NCBI RefSeq assembly: GCF_026151205.1
Contig: NC_087078.1
Coordinates: forward strand, 10,124,675 to 10,188,674
DNA from: Bolinopsis microptera
Taxonomy: Eukaryota > Ctenophora > Tentaculata > Lobata > Bolinopsidae
Direction: 5' to 3'
DNA length: 64,000 nt
Shown here piece by piece: positions 1-11,112 of this stretch. Every line of letters begins with the position of its first letter. Within the stretch, counting starts at the first letter, position 1. The notes under the pieces were generated by a model. That model was not told the DNA's origin and ran no database searches. It saw only the letters and a program-made list of their open reading frames with translations. Position numbers and translations under genes: made by a program.

Positions 1-2000
1 CTCAAATTAATATCATTTTCTTTTGTTTGGAAAAGAGAGACACTGGCAGCGGTTCACTCTACCCATGATTATGGGTTTTGGTCAAATATCATCTCTTTTT
101 GATTATAATGTCAGGATAATTTACACAGTCGAAACTTAATAAAGAGGTAATTTCAACGATTTCGAAATTTTACCTTTGAAAACGTTTCCTTGTGTTTAGG
201 TAGGCATATCTGTCAATAACAGACTGAATATAGCACTTTTTACTCATTCAAGTTGGCATTAAATTCATATATAATGCCATTTAAATATCGTGGGAAAGCA
301 GAATATATTCGAAATCACGAATGAGCAAAATTCTCACCTTTCGCACGTGCAAACTTTGAGCGGACGTTGCGTGCGCATAAAATATTGAATCACCATAAAT
401 TTTTGCATAGTGTTATTTAATATATAGTTTGATAAGCATGAAAAGTTTCAGAAGATTTCAAAAAGAACTTGGATCACAACGGGACTCCAAAGTTGGTAAA
501 AATCGTGAAAATAACAATTTTCAGTGATTTTAGCTATTTTAAATGAATTTGGGCGTGTCCCCACGTGTGCAACTTTTCGATTTTCAACTTTAAAACTAGC
601 CTATAACACAATTTAGACCTTTAGGAAGCAAAATTGAGCTCCACAACCCAAGGGATGGCCCAACACCAGAGAATACTAATTCACAACTTTTGTGTTTTTA
701 TAAAATTATTCTTCAAAAAAGCACTAACTTCAATAGCGAATATCTTTATGAAGGAGCAAGGTAGGAAAACTTTCCGGTAGATTTTCGGAATGCTTGAACA
801 ATTATCTAAGATGAAAATGTCCTCAGATTTTGAATAAAATTACTCCTTAATGGTTTAAAATCGATTTGAAAAGTTGTTATTTTGTCAAAAATCAAGTTTT
901 GAAAACACTTAAATTGATGACGTCATCAAGTGATGATGATGACGATAAATTATTTTTCGATATAATGTCAACTAAAGTATAAACAATTATCTTTAAAACC
1001 TGTGGTTCGAAATGACTGTATCTTTTATACTTTTGAATCTACGGACACTTAAATGTAGGCTACAATTTACTGCAAAAGCGTCTATACATACATATATATA
1101 TATATATATAGCTTCACGACAATCTGTTGTAAAACAGGGGTTCCAGAAAACCCACTTCCCGATACTCCTGCAACATGAAATTTTTTTTACAGTCGATTTG
1201 GACAAGGTCTAGACGCTCTGCAAAGTTTCAGATCTCTAACTCAATTTTAACATGGTTTTTAAGGCACCTGAATATGGCGATTTTGGGTTTTTTACCTAAT
1301 TTCGTATAACATGCTGGCGCGTATTTTGCGCAAATTTCTTTAAAACCTCCACATAACTATTTCTTATTCCTGTCATCTTTAACATTGAATTAGAATGTTT
1401 TGAACTTAAATATACCTGCTGAACTACTTTCGATGAGTCTTAATGCCTGGAAAACAATAAAGGGGATATAATAGTATAGGGGGTACATAGTGTTGTGAAT
1501 ATAAGGGCAACGGTTATGCTTGCCAGCATTGTGATCTTGTGATAAAAGTGTATAAGTTTAAATAGTAAGCATATGCGTGCGGCTGTGACAAGAAACGAGT
1601 TAGAGGAGCAATTGTTACAGTTGGTTGCTTCTCTAGTATAAAGGCTAATAAATGGGCTGATCGCATTCATTGTGCGAGTGCAGTAAAGTAAATTCTATCT
1701 AATGACAATGGGGACATTGAACAATAACCGCAAACCGGTGTGATTGAGCTACCCGAATCATGTAAGGTAGATCTGCGATAAGGGGGCGGGGCCGGTGCAG
1801 GCCGGGGGGTTGTCCGAGATCAATTTCAAAAATTTTTGATTTGTGATTTGACCAAAACCCATAATCTGAATCATGGGCAGAGTGGACCGCTGCCAGTGTC
1901 TCTCTTTCCCAAACAAAAAGAAATGATATTAATTTGAATGACTGTCTGCAAATGCAAAATGATACCGAGAATGAAATCGGTCGCTCGCTTTTCCCATTCA
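1..2000. mobile_element. Long-TIR repeat element, left end cut by window edge
   Basis: Bases 1-145 match 37,855-38,000 closely, and similarity to the second copy (37,793-39,560) continues to about 1,560. Bases about 1,845-2,000 are the inverted complement of the left terminus, so the element has terminal inverted repeats of roughly 150 bp whose outer end reads TGAATGGGAAAAGCGAGCG. The interior has no convincing coding frame; the short frames on both strands are not conserved between the two copies. The outermost bases of the left TIR lie before the window. It is probably a non-autonomous DNA transposon; the superfamily is unknown. Confidence 0.7.
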
Positions 2001-2014
2001 ATTCTTTTCCCGCC

Positions 2015-2058
2015 GAATAGAGATTTAGCGGAATGACAGGCTGAGCGCCGCCCAGTAA
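2015..2058 (+). repeat. Short mobile repeat, 3' portion (copy 1 of 5)
   Basis: Contains the shared 3' segment running from GAGATTTAGCGG through GACAGGCTGAG to CCCAGTAA, next to the TIR end of the preceding element. The same segment closes the copies at 33,872, 47,338 (minus strand), 58,718 and 62,792. The 5' half is missing here. Confidence 0.65.
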
Positions 2059-2546
2059 TTGTTAAGGTGCAATATCAAATACCAAGCTATATTGTATAGT
2101 ACTACCAGTACCACGCACTTAAGCTGCAATTTAATACTTGCCATGACACGACTTGCCATGAAGATCAAAGGATATTCAGCTGAAACACTTTACTAACTAA
2201 CTAAAAACCATTAGTATTGGAAAAAACACGTGACATTGCGAGTAAACACTTTCCAGAGTACGGACAAAATCTGCGGACGAAATGGACAAAATCTGTCACG
2301 AATATATAGCCGTTGCGGCAGCCTTGTTGCACAATCAAAGATTGGTCGGGAAAAGAGTTCTGCAGTAGTCGAGCAGGTACGAGGTCGTGTGCAACGCAAA
2401 AGTGGTTAAGTCGGATCATTGTCAAGGTTGTGGTTGGGCTTATGCTTGGGGTTGGGTTTTGGATATGGGTAGGCCGTAGGTTTTAATGATGATATAATAT
2501 GATAACTAAGTACATCATTAAAACCATACTAACTTAATTTAATCTC

Positions 2547-3265
2547 TTGTAGGAACATGACGTGACCTATACGAGTGACGACTTGATCTTGGAGGCTGCG
2601 ACTCTACCAGTCTACCTGACGTTGGAGGCTGCTGTACCCGTGCTGATCTAGCTGAGCTGCTAACCACGCCTGTTGTATGCTGTTTGACTACACAGAGTGT
2701 TAGTAGATGTGTTCATTGTGAGAGACTCAGTTTGTACTATCGGTGTAGAGATAGTCAGAGGAGAAGATAGAAGTTCGGTGTTTAAGAACTCTTCTCAGTG
2801 TACGTGTACTATCGGTGTAGAGATAGTAAAGGTCGGTGTGACTAGTTTACTATCGGTGTATAGATGGTAACTGTCGGTGAGACCAGTGACAATTGTAGTA
2901 CAATTGTGGGTGCGGTGATTAAGCTTTGGAGAAGAAGAAGAAACTGTCTTGTTGTATTGAACCATTTTATAATTAGTATTTGGTGTTACATTGGTAATTA
3001 TTAATAGTTAATCTCTGTGTTAGTCAGCTGTGTATGTGAGAAAAAGCGTTAGCAGTGTGACCCTAGCAGACTAATATCTAGATAAACTCAGTTGTTACAA
3101 GTTGTTTATTGACTGTATTGATTGACTATTTATTTACTATAATTTGTAGATTATGTGTATCCTTTGTTCTCGTGTCTAATATTAATCAGTTTATCAGTAG
3201 GGTCAATAGTTTCGCTACCACCATTTCGCTACCACCTATTGTGCTATAACTGTAAGTTACAGGAC
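2547..3265 (+). other. Hairpin-rich segment; possible terminal exon or solo LTR
   Basis: TACTAAC followed by CTCTTGTAG at 2,526-2,552 looks like a branch point and 3' splice site, followed by about 32 open codons ending at a TAG near 2,650. Downstream, the hairpin CTATCGGTGTAGAGATAG occurs at about 2,738 and 2,808, with a variant near 2,852. The stretch could be a last exon with its 3' UTR, or a solo LTR (TG...CA ends, but no matching target duplication seen). I cannot decide between these. Confidence 0.2.
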
Positions 3266-4837
3266 AATTTTTCGATGAATGAAACCTGGCCAACCCTAAA
3301 GTGGTGTCAAGACTCAAGAGACTAAAATTATTTTAGTAAAATAATTATTAGAGTATTATACCCAACATTGACCGGCGAACTGATAGTTACTTAAGAAGCA
3401 ATGAAACTTCCAGCAGGAGCCATCATAAGTGACATAAATCTAAAAGATAGTATGGTTAGTTTCTAAATAAAAACTGAAACTCTGAAAAAGAAACTGCTGT
3501 GGAATATGAAACATCGAAAAAGGGACCAAAGTCTTTAAGGTCTTTAAAGTCTTTAAGGGACTTTAAGTGCAGTATTGTTTTATACATATCATGAAACGGA
3601 TCGTTTGCCCGCCATTTTGATTTGTTTCAATTGTTCGAATTATAATGCTCCTGCTATAACTGCAGTCGAGCACTCTTTTTGGGAAACTAAGCAACAACTA
3701 TTTATTATATATATATATATATATCCACCAGCGGTCGCTTGTATAAAAGTCAACTATAAACAGTTCAGTTAAACAAAATTTTGGGCTGCGTCGTATATAG
3801 GGGCTGGAGATAAGTGATCCATACTGGCACTGCAATCCTGGGCCGTGGGAATGTCAGCCAATCATATTGCGCTGCGTGGTATGGAGACTGAGGCCAATAG
3901 GTGATATAGTGCATTCCTTGAGCCTTGGGAACCATTAAGATGTAGTGTCAGTGACATAATGATAAATATGGTGTACGTGTCTTGTAATAGTTGAATTTTA
4001 ATAGTTTAGGCCCCAAAAATTAGCGGCGGCGGCGGCGTTCGTCGGCGTGGCCTGTGGACAATTGGCAGTTTCAGTTGCGACTCGACAAAATGGAAATTCA
4101 TTGCTTAGGTAAAGGATTGACTTAGTATTAATAAGGTTTATATTAGAAGGTTGCAAATTTCACTTCAATTCATCGTTGATCGTATGACAGGAATTCACAA
4201 TTTCATGAAACATTGCATATGCTACATCGAACTACTTGACGTCAGACATGCTAGAGGGATTTTATATTTATATTCAGCAAATTTTTTCAAATTTTTTCAT
4301 TAAATTTTTAATTTTTTTGAAAATCCAAATTTTAAAAATACCACGTTCATGCCGTTTGCGCCGCCGATAAATTGTTCGGCGCAGCGGCGTGGGCTAAACA
4401 CTCGGCGGCGGCGGTGTTCGGCGGTGGCGCACACCCCTGCCACCAAGTTAATATAATTTTCCATATTGAATTCGAAAATCGTGTATATTTCTATGTTACC
4501 ATATGCTTATTGTTTATGCAACCTGACACCCGACACGGATCTGTGCAAAATAGTAATAGTAACTCAAAATAATAATAGTATGCTATCAAGTATCAATTAG
4601 TGCCTAGTGGGATATGTACATGGTGAAATTAATAATTATTTAACAGAGGAGTTCTGGTATTATGCAGCTAGACCTTTCAATTATTAAATAATTTTCAGTA
4701 ATTTGTGACGTCAAACTCTTCGTACCTCTAACTACCACTAAAAACAGGGGTGTTTGACTCCAATTCCTACTCGCCTGACTAAAAGACCTGATATTGCACA
4801 ATTTAGTGTACCTAACGGGCGCAATTCTTGTTTATTA

Positions 4838-5108
4838 TAAAGCACTGAAAACTCTCCTATGTTTACAAATTTTAAAGTTTCGAATTGATGCATCACGCGA
4901 AAAAAAGCACTAGCAAGAGATTCTGAAGAAGCGAAAAGTAACAACTTAAAGGGATAATTTGATGAATATATTTATGATCATGAATATCAATAAATTTAGA
5001 GCACTAAAAACTCTCCTATGTTTTGAAATTTTAAAGTTTCGAATTGACGTATCACGCGAAAAAAAGCATTAGCAAGAGATTTTGAAGAAGCGAAAAGTAA
5101 CAACTTTT
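4838..5108. repeat. Two direct copies of a ~112 bp unit
   Basis: Bases 4,838-4,950 and 4,998-5,108 are about 90% alike, each running from AAAACTCTCCTATG to GAAGCGAAAAGTAACAACTT, separated by about 48 bp of AT-rich sequence around TATTTATGATCATGAATA. A similar ATGATCATAAATATATTC stretch reappears inverted at about 5,360-5,385. Confidence 0.7.
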
Positions 5109-5110
5109 AG

Positions 5111-5512
5111 CGACAACACTATATAGTGACAGCTCCATATAGTGACATTTCACTATAAAGTGCTTGTCATAATATAGTGTTGTCACTATATAGTGCGGGA
5201 ATCTAAAAACGTACGATAAACGTATGGGACTTATGTAGCTTGTATTTGTTTTGAAATGTTGTCCAGCGATCTACTAATCAGCTTGCGGCGCAGCTTTATT
5301 TTTTATTAAATACTTTTCAAATTGTACAGAGTACAGCAATGCATGATCATAAATTTATTCATGATCATAAATATATTCATCAAGTTATTCCTGATTCCCG
5401 CACTATATAGTGAGAACACTATATTATGACAAGCACTTTATAGTGAAATGTCACTATATGGAGCTGTCACTATATAGTGTTGTCGCTATATAGTGTTGTC
5501 ACTATATAGTGC
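5111..5512. repeat. Foldback MITE built from CACTATATAGTG units
   Basis: The left arm (5,111-5,200) and right arm (5,396-5,512) are inverted complements. Each consists of the self-complementary 12-mer CACTATATAGTG and variants joined by ACA or TTG, so the DNA is palindromic both within units and between arms. The right arm has one or two extra units. The spacer is about 195 bp and non-coding. Confidence 0.75.
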
Positions 5513-5669
5513 GATTTTACCACGTTTTTAGCTAGTCAAAATTCTCAAAGAGACCCCAGGCAGAGAAAAACCAGTGTGTTAAGTAGGAACCGACATACCG
5601 GCTCTCAGTGGGTCAAACACTGACAGCCACTCAAGAGCCGTTCTAAGAGCACTCCAGAACAGGGATAGA

Positions 5670-5725
5670 GATGTGACGTCATAACACGTTTTGTGACGTC
5701 ACGCCACGTGTTATGACGTCACACC
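5670..5725. promoter_or_regulatory. Cluster of three TGACGTCA (CRE-like) sites
   Basis: Three TGACGTCA octamers and one CACGTG hexamer lie within about 50 bp. TGACGTCA is the classical CREB/ATF site, but here it sits inside a TIR element with no adjacent gene, so a regulatory role is only a possibility. Confidence 0.25.
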
Positions 5726-6568
5726 ACTCTGACACCACGGCATCAACTTTAACGCGAATTACGGCAAAAACCGTAAGAGATATACAACTGAAACTTTTTT
5801 GACTGGGTCAAATGCTTTAATGGCCTCCAAATCAGCATGAAAAAATTAAAAAATTGGCCAAGAAATAACAATTCTAGTGCCCAAAATGTTGACCCCCAAG
5901 TGGTGTCAAAAACGCGAATTGAATAGGTAATAATTTATTTAGTCTCTTGAGTCTTGACACCACTTAAGGGTTAGGCGGGTTCCTGCTAGGAACATTACAT
6001 TTCAGCCATGCAAAATTACAATGACATATTTTTATATACAAATTGATAAAATTATAGTACTGCAATTATATAAGTTGCTTAATGCGTGGCTGAATGACAA
6101 ATAACTAACTAACAAGAAAAATAAACTTGATTATATAATAATTAATTCGGCTGATCCAACACATAGCAAGGGCCACATTAACGTTGGGGCTGTCAAATAC
6201 AAATAATAAAATGAAACCGTAGTAGTGTAATATAAATATGGTATTACATGTTAGTTTGGTCACCTGTATTACCGCCGTTTTCTCAGAAAAGCCCGAAGTA
6301 AGTCACATCGTCACCATTTCGAGATATTACGACTTTTGCGGTTTTTTTTTTTCTCAGATTAGATTTTGCCTAAGATCAAAATTAAACACGTTGGTCGTTG
6401 AGTTATCAATAAATAGTCAAATTTTATTTGTCATAAAAATTGAAGCTTTGAGCCGACCATATTTTTAGAAACAACCGTTTTTATGGCAATTAATTGAGCT
6501 AATTTTTCATACTGCTTGGACTCACTTCCTTTTCTGAAAAAAATGTTGACTTACTTCCTTTTCTGATT

Positions 6569-6607
6569 AAAATACAACCGGCTTTTTTTGAAAGCCGGTT
6601 GTATTTT
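6569..6607. repeat. Perfect 17-bp-stem hairpin
   Basis: AAAATACAACCGGCTTT, a 5-base loop, then its exact complement AAAGCCGGTTGTATTTT. Just upstream, ACTTCCTTTTCTGA occurs twice (6,525-6,565). It may be a small palindromic MITE end; no gene is linked to it. Confidence 0.6.
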
Positions 6608-6784
6608 TGCAGCAAATCAGATCGTGACACTGTTAGTAGGGCACCCTACGAAAGAAATAGAGACTTTTGGAAGTGTCGTCTGAATATATATATATAAAAT
6701 TATTCAAACAATATACACATAATATAGCAATGACCCTATATAAAATCTACCCTTTAAGAATTAAAAAAGTTTCCCAAACAATCA

Positions 6785-8498
6785 AAAATTACCCTTGGCC
6801 TTGTGGCTCCAAGTTAAGATCTAGACTGTTTATATCAACAATGTTTTTTCTCGCACCTCTGTCTCCACAGAGAGAAATCACTGCTGTTCTTAGGATTTCA
6901 AAGCGAAGGCGCTTTCTAATGTATCCTACAGCATCCGAGTACCTCTGGCCAGTGTGGTACTCCATCTTACTGGCCAGCTTCTTAACCAGTCTTTCAGCTT
7001 CACCACCCATTCCACCAGAAGTCGAGAAAACTAAAGGTGTGAAGCTTCCTTTCTCCACTTCAAGAACCCTTGCGTTGTAACATCGCTTTTTCTCATTTTC
7101 ATGGGACTGGTACATCGCTGGGATTGATTTGCTTGCATCGGAGGGGGCTGGGGCATGAAATACCCTTACATCAAAAAATGCCCTCTCTGAAGCATTCCAA
7201 ATCGATCTTGCAGAAATGTCCAGCCTAGTTTGGTCTCCTAGGACTGTTCCCTTTGGTATCTCTAGACCATCAACTGGAAGAAGAACTGGCTCAGTCTGCA
7301 CATCCTTGCATTTCACAGTTCTCATTAGTTCTGCAAAGGTGTCTCTCAGCGAGTTGTGTCGCAGTGACACATATCCACCGAGTTTGCAGATGAGTGCATG
7401 GTTTGCTGAGTATTTCTGGCCATACGTACATGTCTTAGGGCAGTCCTAACTCTTTTAAAGGTAGTGCTGTTAACCAAGCACTTGCCCCTTTCTCAGCAGC
7501 TAGTTGGAACATCAACTTTGCCAGTGGAGTTGACTCGAGCTCCTGGCATATTTCTGCTTGTTTTTGTCGATAGAAGAGATTTCGTTCAGTCGTTATCTCA
7601 GTTTTCACTCCTTTGCTATGTCTCCAGTCCTCTGTGTAGTTGTCTACCTGCTTGAGAATAGCTTCTTTAAGGGGTTTTGTGGCTTTTCATGAGAATTTGT
7701 ACTCTCGGTCTGCCATGTCCATCATAACTGGTATACCCAATCCTCCATATCTTGGTGGTAGAGCCATTATGTTCCTTAGTTCATCAGTGCAGCTAAACAG
7801 CCTGTTGATGATAGCTGGGATAAACTCATCACGTGTTACTTGTTCCAGAGGAGTGAGCCTATCTGCAATTCCTGGGGTAGTTCTGCACACATAGTTCCAT
7901 CTTTTACTAAGCCCATACATGTATGCACTGTATGCTGTTTGAGGTTCTCTTGATGCTATATCACTTAACTGTTTAAGATCACAACACCATTCTTTAATTT
8001 TTTCCTCGATGAAAGCCTCTTTTCCTTGATTTGTTCCGATGGAGCTGCCTAGATATCGTCGACCAATGCTTGTCACATTAACATCTGGGAATAAGTTTCT
8101 TGCCTTCTCTTTGTGCTCAAGCTTGACTATCACCCAAGTTTTAGAAGATTTAGGGTTGTATCCAAAGAGTGGTCCTTTAATGCAGAGGTTATCCCACCAC
8201 TTCCTCATTTCTTCAAGTTTTCCCCCAGCAGCAGAGTCGTTAGCATACCAGATCTGAGTCACCTTTTTCTCAATGTTTCCTTCATCAATCAATGGTATTG
8301 TACCACAGGCATAAAATCCCATGGCCGGTGGGTCACCTTGTGTGGTCCCTTCTTCACTAAAAAGATCATGCTCATCTCCTCCTGCAATGAACAGTCTAGA
8401 AGGCATTCTGTAGGTGTTCATAATGTAAGTAGCAACTTCTGGACATACAATGTACATGTTGTTGAGAGCTGCCTCTCGGTTCAGCAAGTTGAATGCAT
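6785..8498 (-). pseudogene. Retroelement polyprotein, C-terminal half (RT motifs B-C plus tail domains)
   Basis: Minus-strand coding remnant. The upper part (8,498-7,687) holds reverse transcriptase motif B (EEGTTQGDPPAMG) and a motif C that reads WYANDSAAGG instead of the usual YADD, so one catalytic Asp is Asn. A TGA interrupts the frame at about 7,689. Coding resumes in the same frame to about 7,447, then in another frame with a Cys/His cluster (YSANHALICKLGGYVSLRHN), and ends with a conserved tail (LDISARSIW...FFDVRV...GSFTPLVFSTSGGMG). The tail's D...FFDVRV pattern could be a restriction-like (PD-(D/E)XK) nuclease; that is inference. This polyprotein type is known in cnidarian, sponge and mollusc genomes. 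Its N-terminal part lies at 11,585-11,995, separated by an insertion. The element is inactive. Confidence 0.75.
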
Positions 8499-8637
8499 GA
8501 ATAGAGGAGAGACTGTCTGACCATATGATGATGTGTGCGTTGGTATAACAACAGACAAAATTACAGAACTGCAGTGCACCTCATCACGGGACACTGTGGC
8601 CTTAACAAACACCTACAAACCATTCGCAGATCAGACA

Positions 8638-11112
8638 GGCATATTTCAAAACTGGTTCCACTTGGAGGAAATTTCAGAAATGCTTTTATCAATCCAATTT
8701 TGGAAATTTTAGAATGTTTGAACTTTATACTTTGAAAATCTGCAATATTGGAGACATCAATCTACTCTATCATGCAAAAATAGCTCATTCTATCATCGAC
8801 ACTAAAACAATCCTCAAAAGTGTGCTCTACTTCATAACGTCTCTAGATTAGGCCTTTGCTTGAACTAAACCCAAATTTTGTGTGTTAGTATATGAGATTT
8901 CATTTTTACAGACTGATATAAAGCCCAATCAAGGAGAAAGAGCTAACATGGGAAAATGTGGTTTAAAAAATTTTGTCACTCCGTAACAAAAAAGTGTCAA
9001 AAAGTTATCTATTCTCTTAACTACACGCCTATTGCATTCCATATTTTCTTAAGTATCTCAGTGACCTTACACTAAGATTTTCCAACATTTTCGATTGATA
9101 ACATTATAATTTAAGAGGAGATATGATGAGCCAAACTTTGGTCACTCCGTAACGCTTTGTTACGGAGTGACAAATTCAAGGGACATTGTCACTCCGTAAC
9201 GAATTTTTTTATTGACATTTCAAGATTTACAGTTGTTATTGATCTGGTTTGTAATATTGATGCCAGATTGCATAATACCTAGCTTGTCAGCTACACTGCT
9301 TGTGTATATTACAAAAGACGAGGACTAAGAGGGGAGAAAGCCAAATGTGCTAACTTTGGTTTGATAACTGAAGAAAACGACCACTCTGGGGATGTCACGT
9401 TCTGCCTGAACAAGCTCGTTAGCTGGAGAAAGTCGAAGAAATAATTCCTGGACAGATTAACTTGGTTAAGTTCTGGTCAGATGGATGTTCCTCTCAGTTT
9501 CGGTCACAGTACACCTTCTTCATGTTATCCAAGTTTCCTCCCCACTACGACCTGGAGTGGAATTTCTTCATGGCTAACCATGGTAAGGGTGCCTGCGACG
9601 TGGTGGGTGGAACTATTAAACATGCTGTCTTCAGAAAGATACTGTCCAATCAGGTTGTCATAAATACACCAAAGGAGTTTGCAACCTATGCTGACAGTCT
9701 TCTCAAGTCAATCAATGTCGTGTATGTTGGAGATCTAGCCTCAGGTATGGAAGAGGAGTGCAGAAGGAAAGCAAGACCAGTTCCAGGAACCTTGAAAGTG
9801 CACCACATTGTCCGTTCTTTCAAAGATAACAGCTGCATCCTTACCTTTAGGGACACGTCAGTTGATGGATCTTTGATAAAGAAGATAGAGTATGCCGATG
9901 AATCATCTGCTCAGACGACTTCAACAACAGTTATTGGAGAGGAGGAAACACCATCATCTTCTAACAGCTGTGAAACTTACAACATTGATCAATTCGTGAT
10001 TGTTAACTGGGAGGGTGAACTTTACCCAGGAAAAGTTATTGGCAAGCCAGACAGCAGTAACCTTACCGTTAAGTGCCTTGTACCAGCTGGAAAACCTGGA
10101 TCAATCTGGAAATGGCCTGACAAAGAGGGCGTCCATGATTACGAACTTAGTGACGTGAAAGGAGCTATTGGTATGCCGAAGCTTTTGCCGGGAACAGGGA
10201 GAAGAATAGAGTTTGAAGTACCTGAACTTGCTAATAAGTGGGGTGTAAAGGTTTGAATTTTCGTTAATCTGTGTACATTGTACAGTTTATAACTTTAAAC
10301 AAATAAGCCCAGATTTTTAAACATTTCATTATGATATGTCACTCTGTAACAGATTCTTAACCGAGTAATATTTGTAGAAAGTTAAACCAATGAGACTGAT
10401 TTTTATGCAGTTGTTTATATTTTTCAAACAGTGATTTAAATGTGCTGTATTTTAAGGGAAATTTACAGAGTTGTAAGCTCCAGGGTTGATTTTTATCACA
10501 TGATCGTATTTTTATTCATAATTGTGATCAAGACTAATGAATTGTACCAGATTTGATTTATTTCACATCAATAAATTTGTGTGTCTACCTTGTTTAAGTG
10601 TTATCTATCTAATTTTGAAAAGAATTCTGCTATTTAGAGCCAGGAACAGGATGAAAAATGATGAAAAATTCGAGTGGAATGAGAGACTGTTTGATGCGTC
10701 ACTCCGTAACAGTCACTCCGTAACAATCCCCAAAATTTTTGAAGCCTCAAATTTTTTATTCCTTAGGCAATACACACTTTTTCTTGATTAATTATTGAAG
10801 GAAAATGTCTGAAAAGTGCCTGGAAGCCGTCAAAATGCAACTTTCAAGAATATCTGAGATAAAAATTAGGTCAGAATATGGGTGTACCAAAATCTGAAAA
10901 TTTATCTAGTCACTCTGTAACGAAATTTCGACTTTTTATTACTCAAAAACGGATTGATTTCTCACTATTTTCTTTGGCAGATATGTAAATCGTAGGTTTG
11001 AAAAGCCTTAGAAACATAATTTAACCAATAATGAACCTGTTTTCTTGGACATTTTTCGGAAAAAATGGGTAAAATTGTCACACCGTAACATTCTATAGTT
11101 TTGAAATATGCC
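8638..11112 (+). mobile_element. 2.47 kb DNA transposon with 16-bp TIRs and repeated GTCACTCCGTAAC motifs
   Basis: The ends are exact inverted complements, GGCATATTTCAAAACT...AGTTTTGAAATATGCC, flanked by CA on both sides. Removing the element and one CA restores the RNase H reading frame with the same length as the homologous copy at 13,400-13,440, so a 2-bp target duplication is well supported. The interior carries nine copies of GTCACTCCGTAAC or variants (about 8,973, 9,146, 9,160 inverted, 9,187, 10,337, 10,697, 10,710, 10,911, 11,077). One ORF (9,462-10,256) plus an upstream frame-shifted segment encode a conserved transposase-like protein. The superfamily is not recognised. Confidence 0.8.
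9462..10256 (+). CDS. Transposase-like protein of the 8,638-11,112 transposon
   Basis: 264-codon frame. The N-terminal ~110 residues carry FWSDGCSSQFRSQY and NHGKGACDVVGGTIKH, a pattern (SDG..SQ(F/Y)..., HGKG..D..GG..K) that recurs in uncharacterised proteins of many invertebrates and fish and probably forms an RNase H-like catalytic core. The C-terminal ~90 residues contain VNWEGELYPGKVIG, which suggests an SH3/Tudor-like fold, then IWKWP and a conserved tail ending at TGA 10,256. Coding similarity starts earlier: 9,300-9,420 reads in another frame (TEENDHSGDVTFCLNKLVS) and joins after a one-base shift at about 9,419, so the listed start is probably not the true one. Function is inferred from its position between perfect TIRs. 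Confidence 0.6.
   Translation: MVKFWSDGCSSQFRSQYTFFMLSKFPPHYDLEWNFFMANHGKGACDVVGGTIKHAVFRKILSNQVVINTPKEFATYADSLLKSINVVYVGDLASGMEEECRRKARPVPGTLKVHHIVRSFKDNSCILTFRDTSVDGSLIKKIEYADESSAQTTSTTVIGEEETPSSSNSCETYNIDQFVIVNWEGELYPGKVIGKPDSSNLTVKCLVPAGKPGSIWKWPDKEGVHDYELSDVKGAIGMPKLLPGTGRRIEFEVPELANKWGVKV

Larger units (their letters stand above)
3293..5973. mobile_element. 2.7 kb TIR element
   Basis: The left end (3,293-3,330) and right end (5,937-5,973) are inverted complements of about 35 bp, containing GTGGTGTCAAGACTCAAGAG. An isolated end of the same family lies at 12,835-12,868. No transposase frame is visible inside. The body holds GC-rich patches (4,020-4,060 and 4,355-4,435), a tandem duplication and a CACTATATAGTG foldback, so it is a non-autonomous composite. 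No clean target duplication was found. Confidence 0.6.

Noticed and set aside
1699-2001. 100-codon minus-strand frame
   Set aside because: Runs through the TIR of a non-coding repeat and is not conserved in the second copy.
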